The notes under the pieces: model-generated | Told to the model about the DNA's origin: nothing | The model's input: only the letters and a program-made list of their open reading frames with translations | Database searches by the model: none | In this document: positions 10,429 to 20,271 of the stretch, one piece after another | How the letters are laid out: each line of letters opens with the position of its first letter | How positions within the stretch are numbered: the stretch's first letter is position 1 | Made by a program: the position numbers and the translations under genes | Assembly (NCBI GenBank): GCA_024640955.1 | Contig: JAHEDZ010000026.1 | Location: forward strand, 1-38,697 | Direction: 5' to 3' | Origin: Oceanospirillaceae bacterium | GTDB lineage: Bacteria; Pseudomonadota; Gammaproteobacteria; Pseudomonadales; Balneatricaceae | DNA length: 38,697 nucleotides

Positions 10429-11028
10429 ATGGAATTGATTCTAGCCTCCGCATCTCCTCGTCGCCGCGAGCTTCTGACCCAAATAGGTGTTGCGGCACGG
10501 GCGCAACCGGCTGAGATAGACGAGTCGCTGCTCGATGGTGAAGCGGCAGGTGATTACGTCTTGCGCTTAGCGCGGGAGAAGGCGCAAAGGGTTTATGAGC
10601 TGCAGCCTGCGAGCCATCGAGTCTCAACGGTCTGTCTTGGGTCTGATACCAGTGTTGTTTTTGCCGGTCGAGTACTCGGTAAACCGGCAAACTTTGCCGA
10701 GTCGCAGTCGATGTTGCGACAGCTATCTGATGCAAAACATCAGGTGATGACCGCGGTCTCTTTGGTGGGGGCTTTTGGTGTGCGTGAGAATCTAGTGACG
10801 ACGGATGTCTGGTTTCGGCAGCTCAGTGATGCTGAAATCGAGGCCTACTGGGCATCCGGTGAACCGCAGGACAAGGCGGGCTCCTATGGTATTCAAGGAC
10901 TAGGTGCGGTATTTGTTGATCATATTGAGGGTAGTTACAGCGCGGTGGTCGGTTTGCCATTGGCTGAGACCTCAGAACTATTACAAGCAGCGGGTGTGCC
11001 GATCTGGCAGCCACTGCAGCGAGATTAA
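10429..11028 (+). CDS. maf: Maf-family nucleoside triphosphate pyrophosphatase (YhdE type, dTTP/UTP)
   Basis: A 199-residue Maf/HAM1-fold protein. The N terminus LILASASPRRRELLTQIG is the family signature, and GSDTSVV (near residue 74) holds the conserved acidic residue of the active site. YhdE-type members hydrolyse dTTP, UTP and modified pyrimidine nucleotides to the monophosphate, a house-cleaning role. Placement directly between mreD and rng is the same as E. coli yhdE, which favours this subtype over YceF. Confidence 0.93.
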   Translation: MELILASASPRRRELLTQIGVAARAQPAEIDESLLDGEAAGDYVLRLAREKAQRVYELQPASHRVSTVCLGSDTSVVFAGRVLGKPANFAESQSMLRQLSDAKHQVMTAVSLVGAFGVRENLVTTDVWFRQLSDAEIEAYWASGEPQDKAGSYGIQGLGAVFVDHIEGSYSAVVGLPLAETSELLQAAGVPIWQPLQRD

Positions 11029-11039
11029 GGAGCCTGGGT

Positions 11040-12509
11040 TTGGGCGAAGAGATACTGATTAACTTTACCCCGATGGAGACGCGGGTCGCGGTGATCGAGA
11101 ATGGTATGCCGCAGGAGATTTATGTCGAGCGCGCCAAGCGCCGTGGAATCCTGGGAAATATCTATAACGGTCGTGTGGTGCGTGTGCTACCCGGCATGCA
11201 GGCCGCTTTTGTTGATATTGGCTTAGAGCGAGCGGCGTTCATTCATGCTGATGAGGTGTCGGCACCACAGATCCCTGCAGAGGAGCGGGCGAACATCTCC
11301 ATCTCTCAGTTACTGCGCGAAGGTCAGTCGCTATTGGTGCAGGTGACTAAAGACCCGATCGGCAGCAAGGGCGCTCGGTTAACCACTAACCTGTCTCTAC
11401 CTTCACGTTACTTGGTGCTGATGCCCGGTGCTGAGCATATCGGCATCTCGCAGCGCATCGAGGACCCGGAGGAGCGCGAGCGCCTGAAGGCGTTGATGCA
11501 GACGCTGTTGGAGCAGCAGGAGCGAATCGATGGTTACGGCTATATTTTGCGTACGGTTGCTGAAGGAGCGACTGAGGTTGAGCTAAAAGCCGACATCGCC
11601 TTTCTACACCGACTCTGGAATAAGGTTCAGGCGCGCATCAAAGAGTCCAAAGCGCCGGCCAATGTTTATGAAGACCTTCCGCTAAATATGCGCGCACTGC
11701 GTGATATGACTCACTCGAGCATTGAACGGGTTCGTATCGACTCGCGCGAGACCTATCAGAAGGCGCTGAGCTTTGCTAACACACTAGTCCCGGAGATTGA
11801 GAGTAAGCTGGAGTACTATCCGGGGGAGCGCCCCATCTTCGATATGTTCAATGTGGAAGAGGAGATGCAGCGTGCCCTCGGTCGCAAGATTGAACTTAAA
11901 TCGGGTGGTTATCTGATCTTTGACCAGACCGAAGCGATGACTACGGTCGATATCAACACGGGCGCTTTCGTTGGGCACCGAAACCTCGAAGAGACTATCT
12001 TTAAAACAAACCTCGAAGCCGCAACCGCCATAGGTCGGCAGCTGCGTCTGCGGAACTTGGGTGGGATTATCATTATCGACTTTATCGATATGGAGGATCC
12101 CGAGCATCAGCGTCAGGTACTGCGTACGCTTGAGCGTGTTTTGGAGCGCGATCACGCTAAATGTAAGCTCACCGGTGTCTCTGAGCTGGGCTTGGTCGAG
12201 ATGACTCGTAAGCGTACTCGCGAGAGTCTGGAACACGTTCTCTGTGAGACCTGTAGCCAGTGTCAGGGGCGTGGGATGATACGCACCCCCGAGACTGTTA
12301 CCTATGAGGTTTTCCGCGAAATTCTGCGTCAACATCGCGCCTACGAGAGTGACTCTTACCTGGTGATTGCGGCGCCATCGGTGGTTGAGTACTTGCTGGA
12401 AGATGCCTCGGACCACGTTGCTGAACTGGAGAGTTTTATCGCTAAGACAGTGCGTTTTCAGAGTGACTCTATCTACAACCCGGAGCAGTTTGATGTGGTG
12501 CTGCGCTAG
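11040..12509 (+). CDS. rng: Ribonuclease G
   Basis: A 489-residue RNase E/G-family endoribonuclease, the short form. An S1 RNA-binding domain covers about 39-125. The catalytic magnesium ligands are probably Asp304 (TTVDINTGAF) and Asp347 (IIIIDFIDMEDP). A zinc-link CETC motif at 402-405 joins subunits. It matures the 16S rRNA 5' end and degrades mRNA. The start is a TTG at 11040, chosen because an AAGGAG Shine-Dalgarno at 11027-11032 (overlapping the maf stop) is 7 bases before it and the N terminus then aligns with known RNase G. Confidence 0.95.
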   Translation: MGEEILINFTPMETRVAVIENGMPQEIYVERAKRRGILGNIYNGRVVRVLPGMQAAFVDIGLERAAFIHADEVSAPQIPAEERANISISQLLREGQSLLVQVTKDPIGSKGARLTTNLSLPSRYLVLMPGAEHIGISQRIEDPEERERLKALMQTLLEQQERIDGYGYILRTVAEGATEVELKADIAFLHRLWNKVQARIKESKAPANVYEDLPLNMRALRDMTHSSIERVRIDSRETYQKALSFANTLVPEIESKLEYYPGERPIFDMFNVEEEMQRALGRKIELKSGGYLIFDQTEAMTTVDINTGAFVGHRNLEETIFKTNLEAATAIGRQLRLRNLGGIIIIDFIDMEDPEHQRQVLRTLERVLERDHAKCKLTGVSELGLVEMTRKRTRESLEHVLCETCSQCQGRGMIRTPETVTYEVFREILRQHRAYESDSYLVIAAPSVVEYLLEDASDHVAELESFIAKTVRFQSDSIYNPEQFDVVLR

Positions 12510-12551
12510 CGTCTTGCGCTCTTGCGCAGAGCTCAGTTGGAGCAGCTGCGC

Positions 12552-15500
12552 GTGATTCGTCACACCCTCTGGGCGGGCTGGCTGACGCTGGTACTAGGTA
12601 TGATCCTGGCACTGCTGCTTACAGCTGTGCGTTTCGGTTTTCCGCTACTGGGTGAGTATCGAGAATCGCTAGCAGACAGGCTCTCTCAAATCTTTGACGT
12701 TCCCGTCTCGATTGAACAGCTGGAGACGCGTTGGAATGGACCCTTTCCACAGTTTGAACTGCAGGGCATAGCAGCCGCTGCGATCGTCGATCAAGGGCCT
12801 GATGTTCGTTTTAAGTTTGATCGATTACTCCTCGAATTGAATTGGTGGGACTCAATTCTAGCTCGTGCTCCAATCTTTCAGCGAGTGGATGCCAGCGGGC
12901 TGTATGTGCGTTGGTACCAGCGCGATGGCAGATGGATGCACCTGCCAGGAAAGGGGAGCCGTGCGGGGTCGGTCGATCTGGATGCACTAGCCGCCAGTCT
13001 TAGTATCGTACTCGCTCAGCCCGAATTCCGTCTGCATGACTCTCAGCTAGAGTTGGTGCCCCAGCAAGGGGAGGTTCAGCGAATTAACTTGGGCGAGGTG
13101 CTGTTCGAAAATTCAGCCACCGAGCACCAACTCAGTGGCGATTTCAGCGTGCCGCTGTTGGGCACAGATACTCGACTGGAGTTTGCGGCCCAGCTCAAAG
13201 GCGATATTCAGCACCCATCCACAATTGAGTTGCCTTTCTATCTAAAAGTTAATGATTTCGGACCCGAACTGTTGATGGTGGCAGATGCCGAGCTACCTCT
13301 AACGGAGTTGAGTGCCGGCGCTGAGGTCTGGGGCAGCGTGAGTCAGTTTGGGTTGAGCTTTCTGCGGGGGCAATTAGATGTCGACCAAGCTCGGATTAAA
13401 CTAGACGATAGGGTGCTGAACCTCGTTGATAGCTCAACCGAGTTCAGTCTGCGGCCCAACTCAGAGGGTTACCAATTCTTGTTGCGTGATACCCATATCG
13501 GCGATGCCTTGGGTCAGCTCGACTTTGGGCCCAGTCAGTTTGAATTGCACTGGGTCACCGGTGAGCTGCAGCTTTCGCGAATTCTGTTAGAGAGCCTTAA
13601 TCTTGGACTGGTTGATGAATTGCTGGCTCGCTATCCGCTGCCGGAAGATATCAAACAGATGCTGGCTGGGCTCGCTCCCAAAGGTGAGATCAACAATATA
13701 CGAGTGGATCTGAGTGATCAGCAACGCGGACCCTTTTTACGGGCGAATCTTGTCGGTGTAGATATCGCTACTTGGCAACGTGCTCCCGCGGTTAAGAATC
13801 TAACCGCACAGCTGGAGTTAGACGCACAGTCGGGTCAGTTAGATATCGATTCGCGTGAGATTGAACTGAGTTTTCCAACGGTTTACTCACAAGCGCACAA
13901 CTATGAGCTCGCTCAAGGACGGTTGAACTGGCGAATTCAAGACGAAGCTGTGGAGCTCAGCTCCGGCCCGATACAACTGGTACACGAGCAGTTTACAGCT
14001 GATGGCGCTTTTTCGATTAACCTGCCATTTGACCGAGAGCAGCAGGCCTTTCTGAAACTTATGATTGGCCTTCAGGGAGCCCAGGCTCAAGCTGCTGAAC
14101 TATTGACTCCTGACGTCCTGCCGGGCACTGAAAAAATTCAAGAGTGGCTCGGGCGTGCTATTCGAGCGGGTCAGGTGGATGAAGCTGGGTTAGTTGTATA
14201 TGCCCCGACAAGACCGCTTGAAGGACGGCCGGCACCCACTGTTGAGCTGTATGTCGCAGGACGTGATGTAGATCTTGATTATCAGAAACCTTGGCCTGGA
14301 CTTCAAAAAGCAAACTCGTTTACGCATATGCGTCAAGGCGCGGTAAGAGTTGCTGTATCTGAGGCGCGGATTCTTGATTCGCAAATGGGGCCGTCGGTGC
14401 TGATAAAGCCTCAAGGCAAAAATGAGCTGCTGATCTGGGGGCAGGTTGAAGGTGATCTTATTCAGGTGGATCAGTTATTGCGCTCAGAGCCGCTCGTCAA
14501 CACTGCCGGTAAGAGTTTGGATGATTGGCAGTTAGCTGGCGCACACCGCTCGCGGATCAAACTAGATGTAGCGCTGGATCGCAGTTACGAGCCACGAGTA
14601 CGTGTCGAGGCGCAGGTTAGCGAAGGTATTTTTGCCTCAGAGAGGCAGCGTCTGGCTTTGACCGATATCGATGGAACCTTGGAGTTTGATTCGCGTTCGG
14701 GTTTGAGTGCAAAGGGCGTGGAGAGCCGTTTTCTTGGCCGTGCCACCAAGGTCGATATCAGCAGCTCTGCAGAGCAGGGTACAGAGGTGCAGTTCTCAGG
14801 CCGTTGGGGTGTAGAACCTCTGTTGGAGTGGGGCCGGATCCCACTTAAGTCATTTGTCGCTGGGGAGATCCCACTGGATGGCCGCCTAAAACTGTGCCGA
14901 GCGGATCAGTGTCGCTCCTCGTTAACACTTGAGTCGAATATGGCAGGTACGCAGGTGAGTGCGCCTGAATACTTTGCCTTGGGAGCCGGTGAGACGAGTC
15001 GATTGAGTATAGAGCTGGCCCTCCGGTCGCCAAATCTGCTGGCGGTCAATTACGCCGATCGCCTGCGCACATCGATGCAGTTGGGAGACGTACCTAAAGC
15101 GCATTTCAGTATCGGTGGTGGCGCCTCACGCCTACCGCAGACAGCTGGGTTCAAGGTGGATGGACAGATTGACGAGCTAGAGCTGGCTGAGCTTTTCAGC
15201 TTTATCGGTACGCTCAATACAACCTTCAACAAAGGCGGTGACGGCAGCTTGCCACTGGATCTTGATGTAGGTGTCGGCGCGTTGACTGTCGGCCCCTTAG
15301 TGCTGGACCAGGTTCAGGCACAGCTGGCACGACTAGGTAGCGAGATGCAGGTTCTTCTGTCTGGGCCAACCCTCGAAGGCATGGTTTCGTGGAGTCGCGA
15401 GCAGCCGGCCTACCGTGTCGCTTTGAATCGTATGCACTTAAGGGTACCGGAAACCGAATCGACTCAAGTTGCTGGCGCTGTTGAAATTGAACCGGAGCGT

Positions 15501-16352
15501 ACTTCTCAAGCGCTATTTGATGCGGTGCCGGCACTCGATTTTGACGTAGCCGATTTGCGTTGGAATGCAGCCGTTTTGGGGCGTTGGCGAGGTAGCATGC
15601 GCCATATCGGTCAGAGTGTGGAGTTGAGTTCTATTCGCGGAGAGATGCAGGATTTGGAATTAAGCGGTAACGCCAGTTGGATTCTTTCTGATACCGAACT
15701 GACGCAGGTTAACTTGGGCTATCAGGGTAAAGACTTGGGGAACACACTGGCGAGCCTTGATGAGGCTCGAGTGATCGAAACGGAATCGCTCAACGGGCGT
15801 GTCGCCTTGGCCTGGGAAGCTGCCCCCTGGCAGTTTGCTGGGCGCTATATGTATGGCAATTTTAAGTTCGACTCAGGGAAAGGCCGTCTACTGGAGACCT
15901 CAGGTGGTACAGGTTTGTTACGTCTGTTTGGTATTCTCAACTTCAACAATTTAGTGCGTCGCCTACAGTTGGACTTCACCGACCTTTTCGCTAAGGGGGT
16001 GGTGTTTGATGGTATTAGCGGTGACTTCCTGATTGAGGATGGTATTGCAAGTTCGGTTAAGCCGATGGAGATGAAAGGGCCCTCTGCCGGTATGATCGCC
16101 ACTGGCGATATTGACTTGGCTAACAAGCAACTCGATATGCAGGTGAATGTGACCTTGCCGCTGGTCAGCAATACACCGCTTGCGGCGGTGCTGCTAGGTG
16201 CCCCTCAGGTTGCGGGAGCGCTCTTTCTCATTGATAAACTCATTGGCGATAAGATCGAAAAAGCGACCTCCATTGCCTATAAGCTCAGCGGCGGCTGGGA
16301 TGCGCCTGAGCTCAAATTATTGAACACTGCTGATAAAAAGGCGATTAAGTGA
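12552..16352 (+). CDS. yhdP: YhdP-family AsmA-like envelope phospholipid transport protein
   Basis: A protein of about 1266 residues: one N-terminal membrane segment (about 5-28), then a very long beta-rich periplasmic region, ending in the AsmA-like C-terminal part. Size, topology and location after rng match YhdP, which with TamB and YdbH is known to move phospholipids between inner and outer membrane. I prefer the GTG at 12552, which has GGAG 9 bases upstream. Two in-frame TTG codons at 12522 and 12537 are alternatives that would add up to ten residues and lack a Shine-Dalgarno. The stop overlaps the next gene by 4 bases (GTGA). Confidence 0.92.
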   Translation: MIRHTLWAGWLTLVLGMILALLLTAVRFGFPLLGEYRESLADRLSQIFDVPVSIEQLETRWNGPFPQFELQGIAAAAIVDQGPDVRFKFDRLLLELNWWDSILARAPIFQRVDASGLYVRWYQRDGRWMHLPGKGSRAGSVDLDALAASLSIVLAQPEFRLHDSQLELVPQQGEVQRINLGEVLFENSATEHQLSGDFSVPLLGTDTRLEFAAQLKGDIQHPSTIELPFYLKVNDFGPELLMVADAELPLTELSAGAEVWGSVSQFGLSFLRGQLDVDQARIKLDDRVLNLVDSSTEFSLRPNSEGYQFLLRDTHIGDALGQLDFGPSQFELHWVTGELQLSRILLESLNLGLVDELLARYPLPEDIKQMLAGLAPKGEINNIRVDLSDQQRGPFLRANLVGVDIATWQRAPAVKNLTAQLELDAQSGQLDIDSREIELSFPTVYSQAHNYELAQGRLNWRIQDEAVELSSGPIQLVHEQFTADGAFSINLPFDREQQAFLKLMIGLQGAQAQAAELLTPDVLPGTEKIQEWLGRAIRAGQVDEAGLVVYAPTRPLEGRPAPTVELYVAGRDVDLDYQKPWPGLQKANSFTHMRQGAVRVAVSEARILDSQMGPSVLIKPQGKNELLIWGQVEGDLIQVDQLLRSEPLVNTAGKSLDDWQLAGAHRSRIKLDVALDRSYEPRVRVEAQVSEGIFASERQRLALTDIDGTLEFDSRSGLSAKGVESRFLGRATKVDISSSAEQGTEVQFSGRWGVEPLLEWGRIPLKSFVAGEIPLDGRLKLCRADQCRSSLTLESNMAGTQVSAPEYFALGAGETSRLSIELALRSPNLLAVNYADRLRTSMQLGDVPKAHFSIGGGASRLPQTAGFKVDGQIDELELAELFSFIGTLNTTFNKGGDGSLPLDLDVGVGALTVGPLVLDQVQAQLARLGSEMQVLLSGPTLEGMVSWSREQPAYRVALNRMHLRVPETESTQVAGAVEIEPERTSQALFDAVPALDFDVADLRWNAAVLGRWRGSMRHIGQSVELSSIRGEMQDLELSGNASWILSDTELTQVNLGYQGKDLGNTLASLDEARVIETESLNGRVALAWEAAPWQFAGRYMYGNFKFDSGKGRLLETSGGTGLLRLFGILNFNNLVRRLQLDFTDLFAKGVVFDGISGDFLIEDGIASSVKPMEMKGPSAGMIATGDIDLANKQLDMQVNVTLPLVSNTPLAAVLLGAPQVAGALFLIDKLIGDKIEKATSIAYKLSGGWDAPELKLLNTADKKAIK

Positions 16353-17158
16353 GTCGTGTAGCGCTGGTTCAGATGGTCTCTGGCGCTGATCCTGAGGCGA
16401 ATCTCGAACAGGCTATAACGGGTGTTGTTGCCGCCAAGGCGCAGCGTAGTGCACTTGTTGTCTTGCCTGAGAACTTTCTGCTATTCGACTCCAAGCGGTT
16501 AATCGATTTTGCTAATTCTACTTTGGCAAGGACTGCGCTTGAGTCGCTTGCACACACAGCCGCTAAACACTCAATTTGGATTCTCGTCGGCAGTTTCCCC
16601 GTGCCATCAACAGATGGACGTGCCTTTTCTCGCTCCTTGCTATTCAATGCATCAGGCGAAGTTGCGGCACAATATGACAAACGCCATCTATTTGATGTTG
16701 ATGTCGCTGACTCCAAAGGCGCGTATCGCGAGTCGAGTTGGATAGCGCCTGGTGAAGCACTGAGCCTGGCCCGTACTCCGGTAGGTGAGTTGGGGCTCTC
16801 AATCTGCTACGACTTGCGTTTTCCTGTCCATTTTCAGCGCTTGAGACAGCTGGGTGCTGAACTGATATCCGTACCCTCCGCCTTTACGCAAGTTACCGGC
16901 GAGGCTCATTGGGAGGTACTTTTACGTGCACGCGCGATTGAGAATCAATGCTACATCCTTGGCGCGGGGCAGGGTGGTGATCATGGAAACAGTCGCCTGA
17001 CTTTCGGTCACTCGATGATTGTTGACCCCTGGGGCGAGGTGATAGCCCAGAGCAAACCTCAGGGCTTTGATGTGATAAGTGCAGAGATTGACCTTGCACG
17101 TCTAGTGCGGATCCGAACCGCGATGCCGGTACTCGCCCAGCGCCGCGACTCTTACTAG
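16349..17158 (+). CDS. Carbon-nitrogen hydrolase (Nit1/omega-amidase-like, probable deaminated glutathione amidase)
   Basis: A 269-residue nitrilase-superfamily enzyme with the complete Glu-Lys-Cys triad: Glu41 (VLPENF), Lys111 (YDKRHLFD) and Cys153 (SICYDLRFP). The KRHLFDVD and CYDLRFP wording is typical of the Nit1/YbeM branch, whose members hydrolyse deaminated glutathione as metabolite repair. The GTG start overlaps the yhdP stop by 4 bases, so translation is probably coupled. In relatives such as Pseudomonas the next gene is tldD; here the gene instead meets darP head-on with 11 bases between stops. Confidence 0.9.
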   Translation: MSRVALVQMVSGADPEANLEQAITGVVAAKAQRSALVVLPENFLLFDSKRLIDFANSTLARTALESLAHTAAKHSIWILVGSFPVPSTDGRAFSRSLLFNASGEVAAQYDKRHLFDVDVADSKGAYRESSWIAPGEALSLARTPVGELGLSICYDLRFPVHFQRLRQLGAELISVPSAFTQVTGEAHWEVLLRARAIENQCYILGAGQGGDHGNSRLTFGHSMIVDPWGEVIAQSKPQGFDVISAEIDLARLVRIRTAMPVLAQRRDSY

Positions 17159-17169
17159 AGGGTCAGGGT

Positions 17170-17709
17170 TTACTCGCTGTCCGACTGCTCTTCAAGTTCT
17201 CGCAAGTACTGGAATATCTTACGAAAAGCGGCGGGCGGCTTGTTCTGGGCGCGCTCTTTAATAGCGTTGCGGACCAGTGTTCGGAGATGCTGAATATCAC
17301 ACTCGGGGTAACTAGCGATCACCTCATTGAAAGCCGCCTGGTTACGCTCACTGTTCTTATCGATCAGTTGTTCTCGCAGCCGTTCAAGACGGTGGAAGCG
17401 CTGGTTGTGTGCTTCGGATGCTGAATCAAACCGCTCGATGGCAGCTTTGATCTGATCCTCATCTTCGTTGCGCATCAATTTGCCGATGAAGTTAAGGTGG
17501 CGCTTCTTAGCACCATTGCTGGTGATGCGGGCCATCTCCTCTATCGCTTCACGCAGGCGCTCGTCCATGGGTATCTGTGCCTGCTGGTCGGGACGCAGCT
17601 CGGTCAGGCGCTTACCCAGCGCCTGTAGCTCATCCATATAGCGCTTCATTTCGGTACGACTGACGTACTCGATCTCCTCTTCAGGTTCTTGGTAGCGCTC
17701 TTTTTTCAT
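17170..17709 (-). CDS. darP: Ribosome assembly factor DarP (YjgA, UPF0307)
   Basis: A 179-residue charged, helical protein with many Glu, Arg and Lys residues, matching YjgA/DarP in length and in the opening pattern (acidic residues, then SRTEMKRYMDELQALGKRLTEL). DarP binds pre-50S particles and promotes peptidyl-transferase centre maturation. It is the last gene of the long leftward run, 20 bases after mgtE. In many relatives yjgA sits next to pmbA; neither pmbA nor tldD is here. Confidence 0.93.
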   Translation of the reverse strand: MKKERYQEPEEEIEYVSRTEMKRYMDELQALGKRLTELRPDQQAQIPMDERLREAIEEMARITSNGAKKRHLNFIGKLMRNEDEDQIKAAIERFDSASEAHNQRFHRLERLREQLIDKNSERNQAAFNEVIASYPECDIQHLRTLVRNAIKERAQNKPPAAFRKIFQYLRELEEQSDSE

Positions 17710-17729
17710 TCTCTAAGTCCGTCTTGGTT

Positions 17730-19088
17730 CTATGCGTAAAAGAAGGTTGCCAGCCCTAGAAAGGCGAAGAAACCGACTACATCTGTAATAGTGGTTAGAA
17801 GCACGCCGCCGGCGAGTGCCGGGTCTATACCTGCTGATTTCAATGTCATCGGCAGCAGACTGCCAGCGGCGGCTCCGGCAATTAAATTTACAATAATGGC
17901 CATCGCGATAACGATACCAATGGTTGTATCCTGGAACCAGAGCACGGCTATCGCGGCAACGACCGTTGCCCACAGCATGCCGTTGAGTAGACCAACTACA
18001 AGCTCGCGATTAAACAGCCAGCCGATATTGGAGCTCTCGATATGTCCCAATGCCTGACCACGAATAACCAGCGTCAGCGTCTGGCTACCGGCGATTCCGC
18101 CCATCGATGCGACTATCGGCATGAGAACCGCAAGCGCAACGACCTGCTCGATCGTTGCTTCAAAGAGTCCAATAACGGCTGAGGCTAAGAAGGCTGTAAT
18201 CAGGTTGATACCCAACCAGACAGCACGGCGCTTACTGGTTTTGAATATCGGGGCAAAGGTATCTTCGTCCTCATCTAGACCCGCCATGCTCATCAGTGAG
18301 TGGTCGGCATCCTCACGAATCACGTCGACCACGTCATCGATGGTGATACGGCCTAGTAGGCGGCCCTCGTCGTTCACCACTGGTGCCGAGATAAGGTCGC
18401 GTTGCTCGAATATGCGTGCAACTTCATCATCTGGCATATCCGCTGGAATAGCATCTTCACCGTCGGCCTGCATTATTTCGCGCACCAGCATGGCTGGATC
18501 TGCCGTGATCAAACGGGTTAGTGGCAGTACGCCGATCAGAGTGTTCTTCTTGCGGCTGACGATGAATATCGAGTCGGTACCTTCCGGGATCTCTCGATGA
18601 CGGCGCAGATAGCGTAACGCCGCTTCGACAGTAATGTCGGGGCGGATGGTCACCGTGTCGGTGTTCATCAGACCACCCGCAGTGTCCTCGGGGTAAGAGA
18701 GCACCTCCTCGAGCCGTTCGCGGTTCTGCAGGTCCATATTCTCGAGCAGCTCGCGCATGATCGTGTTAGGCAGCTGCTGCATGATGTCGGCAAGGTCGTC
18801 GGTATCGAGTGATTCGGTGATCGCTAACAGTTCGGACGCATCCATTTCGCTGAGAATCACAGCCTGAATATCGTCACCGAGGTGTTGTAGGACATCACCC
18901 TCGTTATCCTGATTGATAAGGCCCCAGAGAATACGACGTTCGCGAGGGGGGGATTTCTCCAGCAGATGTGCAACCTCTACGGGGCGCATACCGCGGTTTA
19001 TCATAAAGCGGATTTCGCGATGCTGATTGGTCTCGAGGGCGGTCGACAAAGATTCTAGATCGATCTGATTATCGTCTGTGCTCATCAT
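17730..19088 (-). CDS. mgtE: Magnesium transporter MgtE
   Basis: A 452-residue MgtE channel: N-terminal superhelical MgtE_N domain (about 30-135), two CBS domains (about 137-260) that sense magnesium, and a C-terminal five-helix membrane domain (about 290-452) including the conserved PIVASMGGIAGSQ segment and a late ALAGGVLLTTITDV segment with the ion-pathway acidic residue. It admits Mg2+ and is gated by cytoplasmic Mg2+. Two ATG codons are adjacent; the second (MSTDD) has the better distance to a GAGGGA upstream. It follows npr by 40 bases. Confidence 0.96.
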   Translation of the reverse strand: MMSTDDNQIDLESLSTALETNQHREIRFMINRGMRPVEVAHLLEKSPPRERRILWGLINQDNEGDVLQHLGDDIQAVILSEMDASELLAITESLDTDDLADIMQQLPNTIMRELLENMDLQNRERLEEVLSYPEDTAGGLMNTDTVTIRPDITVEAALRYLRRHREIPEGTDSIFIVSRKKNTLIGVLPLTRLITADPAMLVREIMQADGEDAIPADMPDDEVARIFEQRDLISAPVVNDEGRLLGRITIDDVVDVIREDADHSLMSMAGLDEDEDTFAPIFKTSKRRAVWLGINLITAFLASAVIGLFEATIEQVVALAVLMPIVASMGGIAGSQTLTLVIRGQALGHIESSNIGWLFNRELVVGLLNGMLWATVVAAIAVLWFQDTTIGIVIAMAIIVNLIAGAAAGSLLPMTLKSAGIDPALAGGVLLTTITDVVGFFAFLGLATFFYA

Positions 19089-19128
19089 TCGTCCCTCAGA
19101 GCGAGTGGCTTAAGAGTCTCTTAAGGCA

Positions 19129-19398
19129 CTACTCTTCTTCATCAAAGCGGTTGTTAATTAGCGCTGTCACAGCGTCCATTGCTGCCGCCTCATCTTCACC
19201 ATTGGTGACGATTTTGAGCTCGGTTCCTTTGGAGGCAGCTAGCATCATTACGGCCATTATACTCTTAGCATCGACCTCGCGACCCCCTTTATCAATGCGA
19301 ATATCGCAAGTGAAGGAGCTGGTAGTGCCAATCAGTTTGGCTGCGGCTCGAGCATGCAGCCCGAGCTTGTTGATGATCGTGATCTCTTGTTCAATCAT
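19129..19398 (-). CDS. npr: HPr-like phosphocarrier protein NPr of the nitrogen PTS
   Basis: An 89-residue HPr-family protein. The phosphorylatable His15 is in GLHARAAAKL, and Ser46 is in the DAKSIMAVMML stretch. In the nitrogen-related PTS it receives phosphate from PtsP (EI-Ntr) and gives it to PtsN, encoded two genes upstream. Position after rapZ with a 4-base gap is the same as in E. coli and Pseudomonas, supporting NPr rather than the sugar-PTS HPr. Confidence 0.95.
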   Translation of the reverse strand: MIEQEITIINKLGLHARAAAKLIGTTSSFTCDIRIDKGGREVDAKSIMAVMMLAASKGTELKIVTNGEDEAAAMDAVTALINNRFDEEE

Positions 19399-19402
19399 AT
19401 AG

Positions 19403-20260
19403 TTAACTCAGCTCTCGGTGGCGCACCTGCACATTATCCATATGCTCTTTAAAATAACCAGCAAGTTGTTCCGCGACAAAAACCGAACGGTGCTGACCGC
19501 CGGTGCAGCCTATGCCTACCGTAACATAGCTGCGGTTGTTGCTCTTGAAGCCGGGAACCCAGCTTTCGATAAAGGAGCGAATATCCTTAATCATCTTCTG
19601 CACCTCGGGTTCGTTCCCCAAGAACTCCATGACCGGTTGATCCTGTCCGGTGTACTGGCGCAGTTCTGGATACCAGTAGGGGTTCGGCAGAATTCGCACA
19701 TCAAAGCTGAAGTCGATATCCAGTGGTACGCCGTGCTTGAAGCCGAAGGATTCAAACTGCAGGGCAAGCGTCTGTTCCGCCCGCTGGGCAACGCGATCTT
19801 TGATCGTATCCCTCAGTTGGTAAAGCGTGAGCTGGGTCGTATCTATCTGTAGGTCAGCGGCAGAGACTATAGGCTCTAGCAGCAACTTCTCGAATTGAAT
19901 TGCTTGCTCCAGGACAATCTCGTCGGTGCTCAGCGGATGCTTGCGTCGAGTGGCGGAGTAGCGCTTGAGCAGTGACTCTTCGGACGCATCAAGGAATACG
20001 ATCTCAAACGAGAGTTCAGTCTGTTCTCTGAGGCGAACAACGACCTCTTCGAAGCGTTTTAAGTCGGCAAACTGATTGCGTGCATCGATACCGACGGCAA
20101 TACGCCTTGGACCACTTGAGTTTGCACTCATCTGTTCGACTAGCATTGGCAGCAGACTGGCAGGTAGGTTGTCGATGCAGTAGAAGCCCACATCCTCCAG
20201 CGCCTGGAGTGCGGTAGTTTTACCCGATCCGCTGCGTCCGCTAATGACAACTAGTCGCAT
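19403..20260 (-). CDS. rapZ: RNase adapter protein RapZ
   Basis: A 285-residue protein with an N-terminal P-loop kinase-like domain (Walker A GRSGSGKTT, residues 8-16) and the characteristic C-terminal domain with VGIGCTGGQHRSVFVAE. RapZ in enterobacteria binds glucosamine-6-phosphate and directs RNase E to the GlmZ small RNA, tuning GlmS levels and hence envelope precursor supply. Whether a GlmZ-like RNA exists here is not shown by this window. It is 11 bases after ptsN. Confidence 0.96.
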   Translation of the reverse strand: MRLVVISGRSGSGKTTALQALEDVGFYCIDNLPASLLPMLVEQMSANSSGPRRIAVGIDARNQFADLKRFEEVVVRLREQTELSFEIVFLDASEESLLKRYSATRRKHPLSTDEIVLEQAIQFEKLLLEPIVSAADLQIDTTQLTLYQLRDTIKDRVAQRAEQTLALQFESFGFKHGVPLDIDFSFDVRILPNPYWYPELRQYTGQDQPVMEFLGNEPEVQKMIKDIRSFIESWVPGFKSNNRSYVTVGIGCTGGQHRSVFVAEQLAGYFKEHMDNVQVRHRELS

Positions 20261-20271
20261 CCTAGCTTTCC

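Noticed and set aside
11784-12563. A 259-residue antisense open frame over rng
   Set aside because: It lies entirely opposite the conserved catalytic part of RNase G and shows no recognisable domain.
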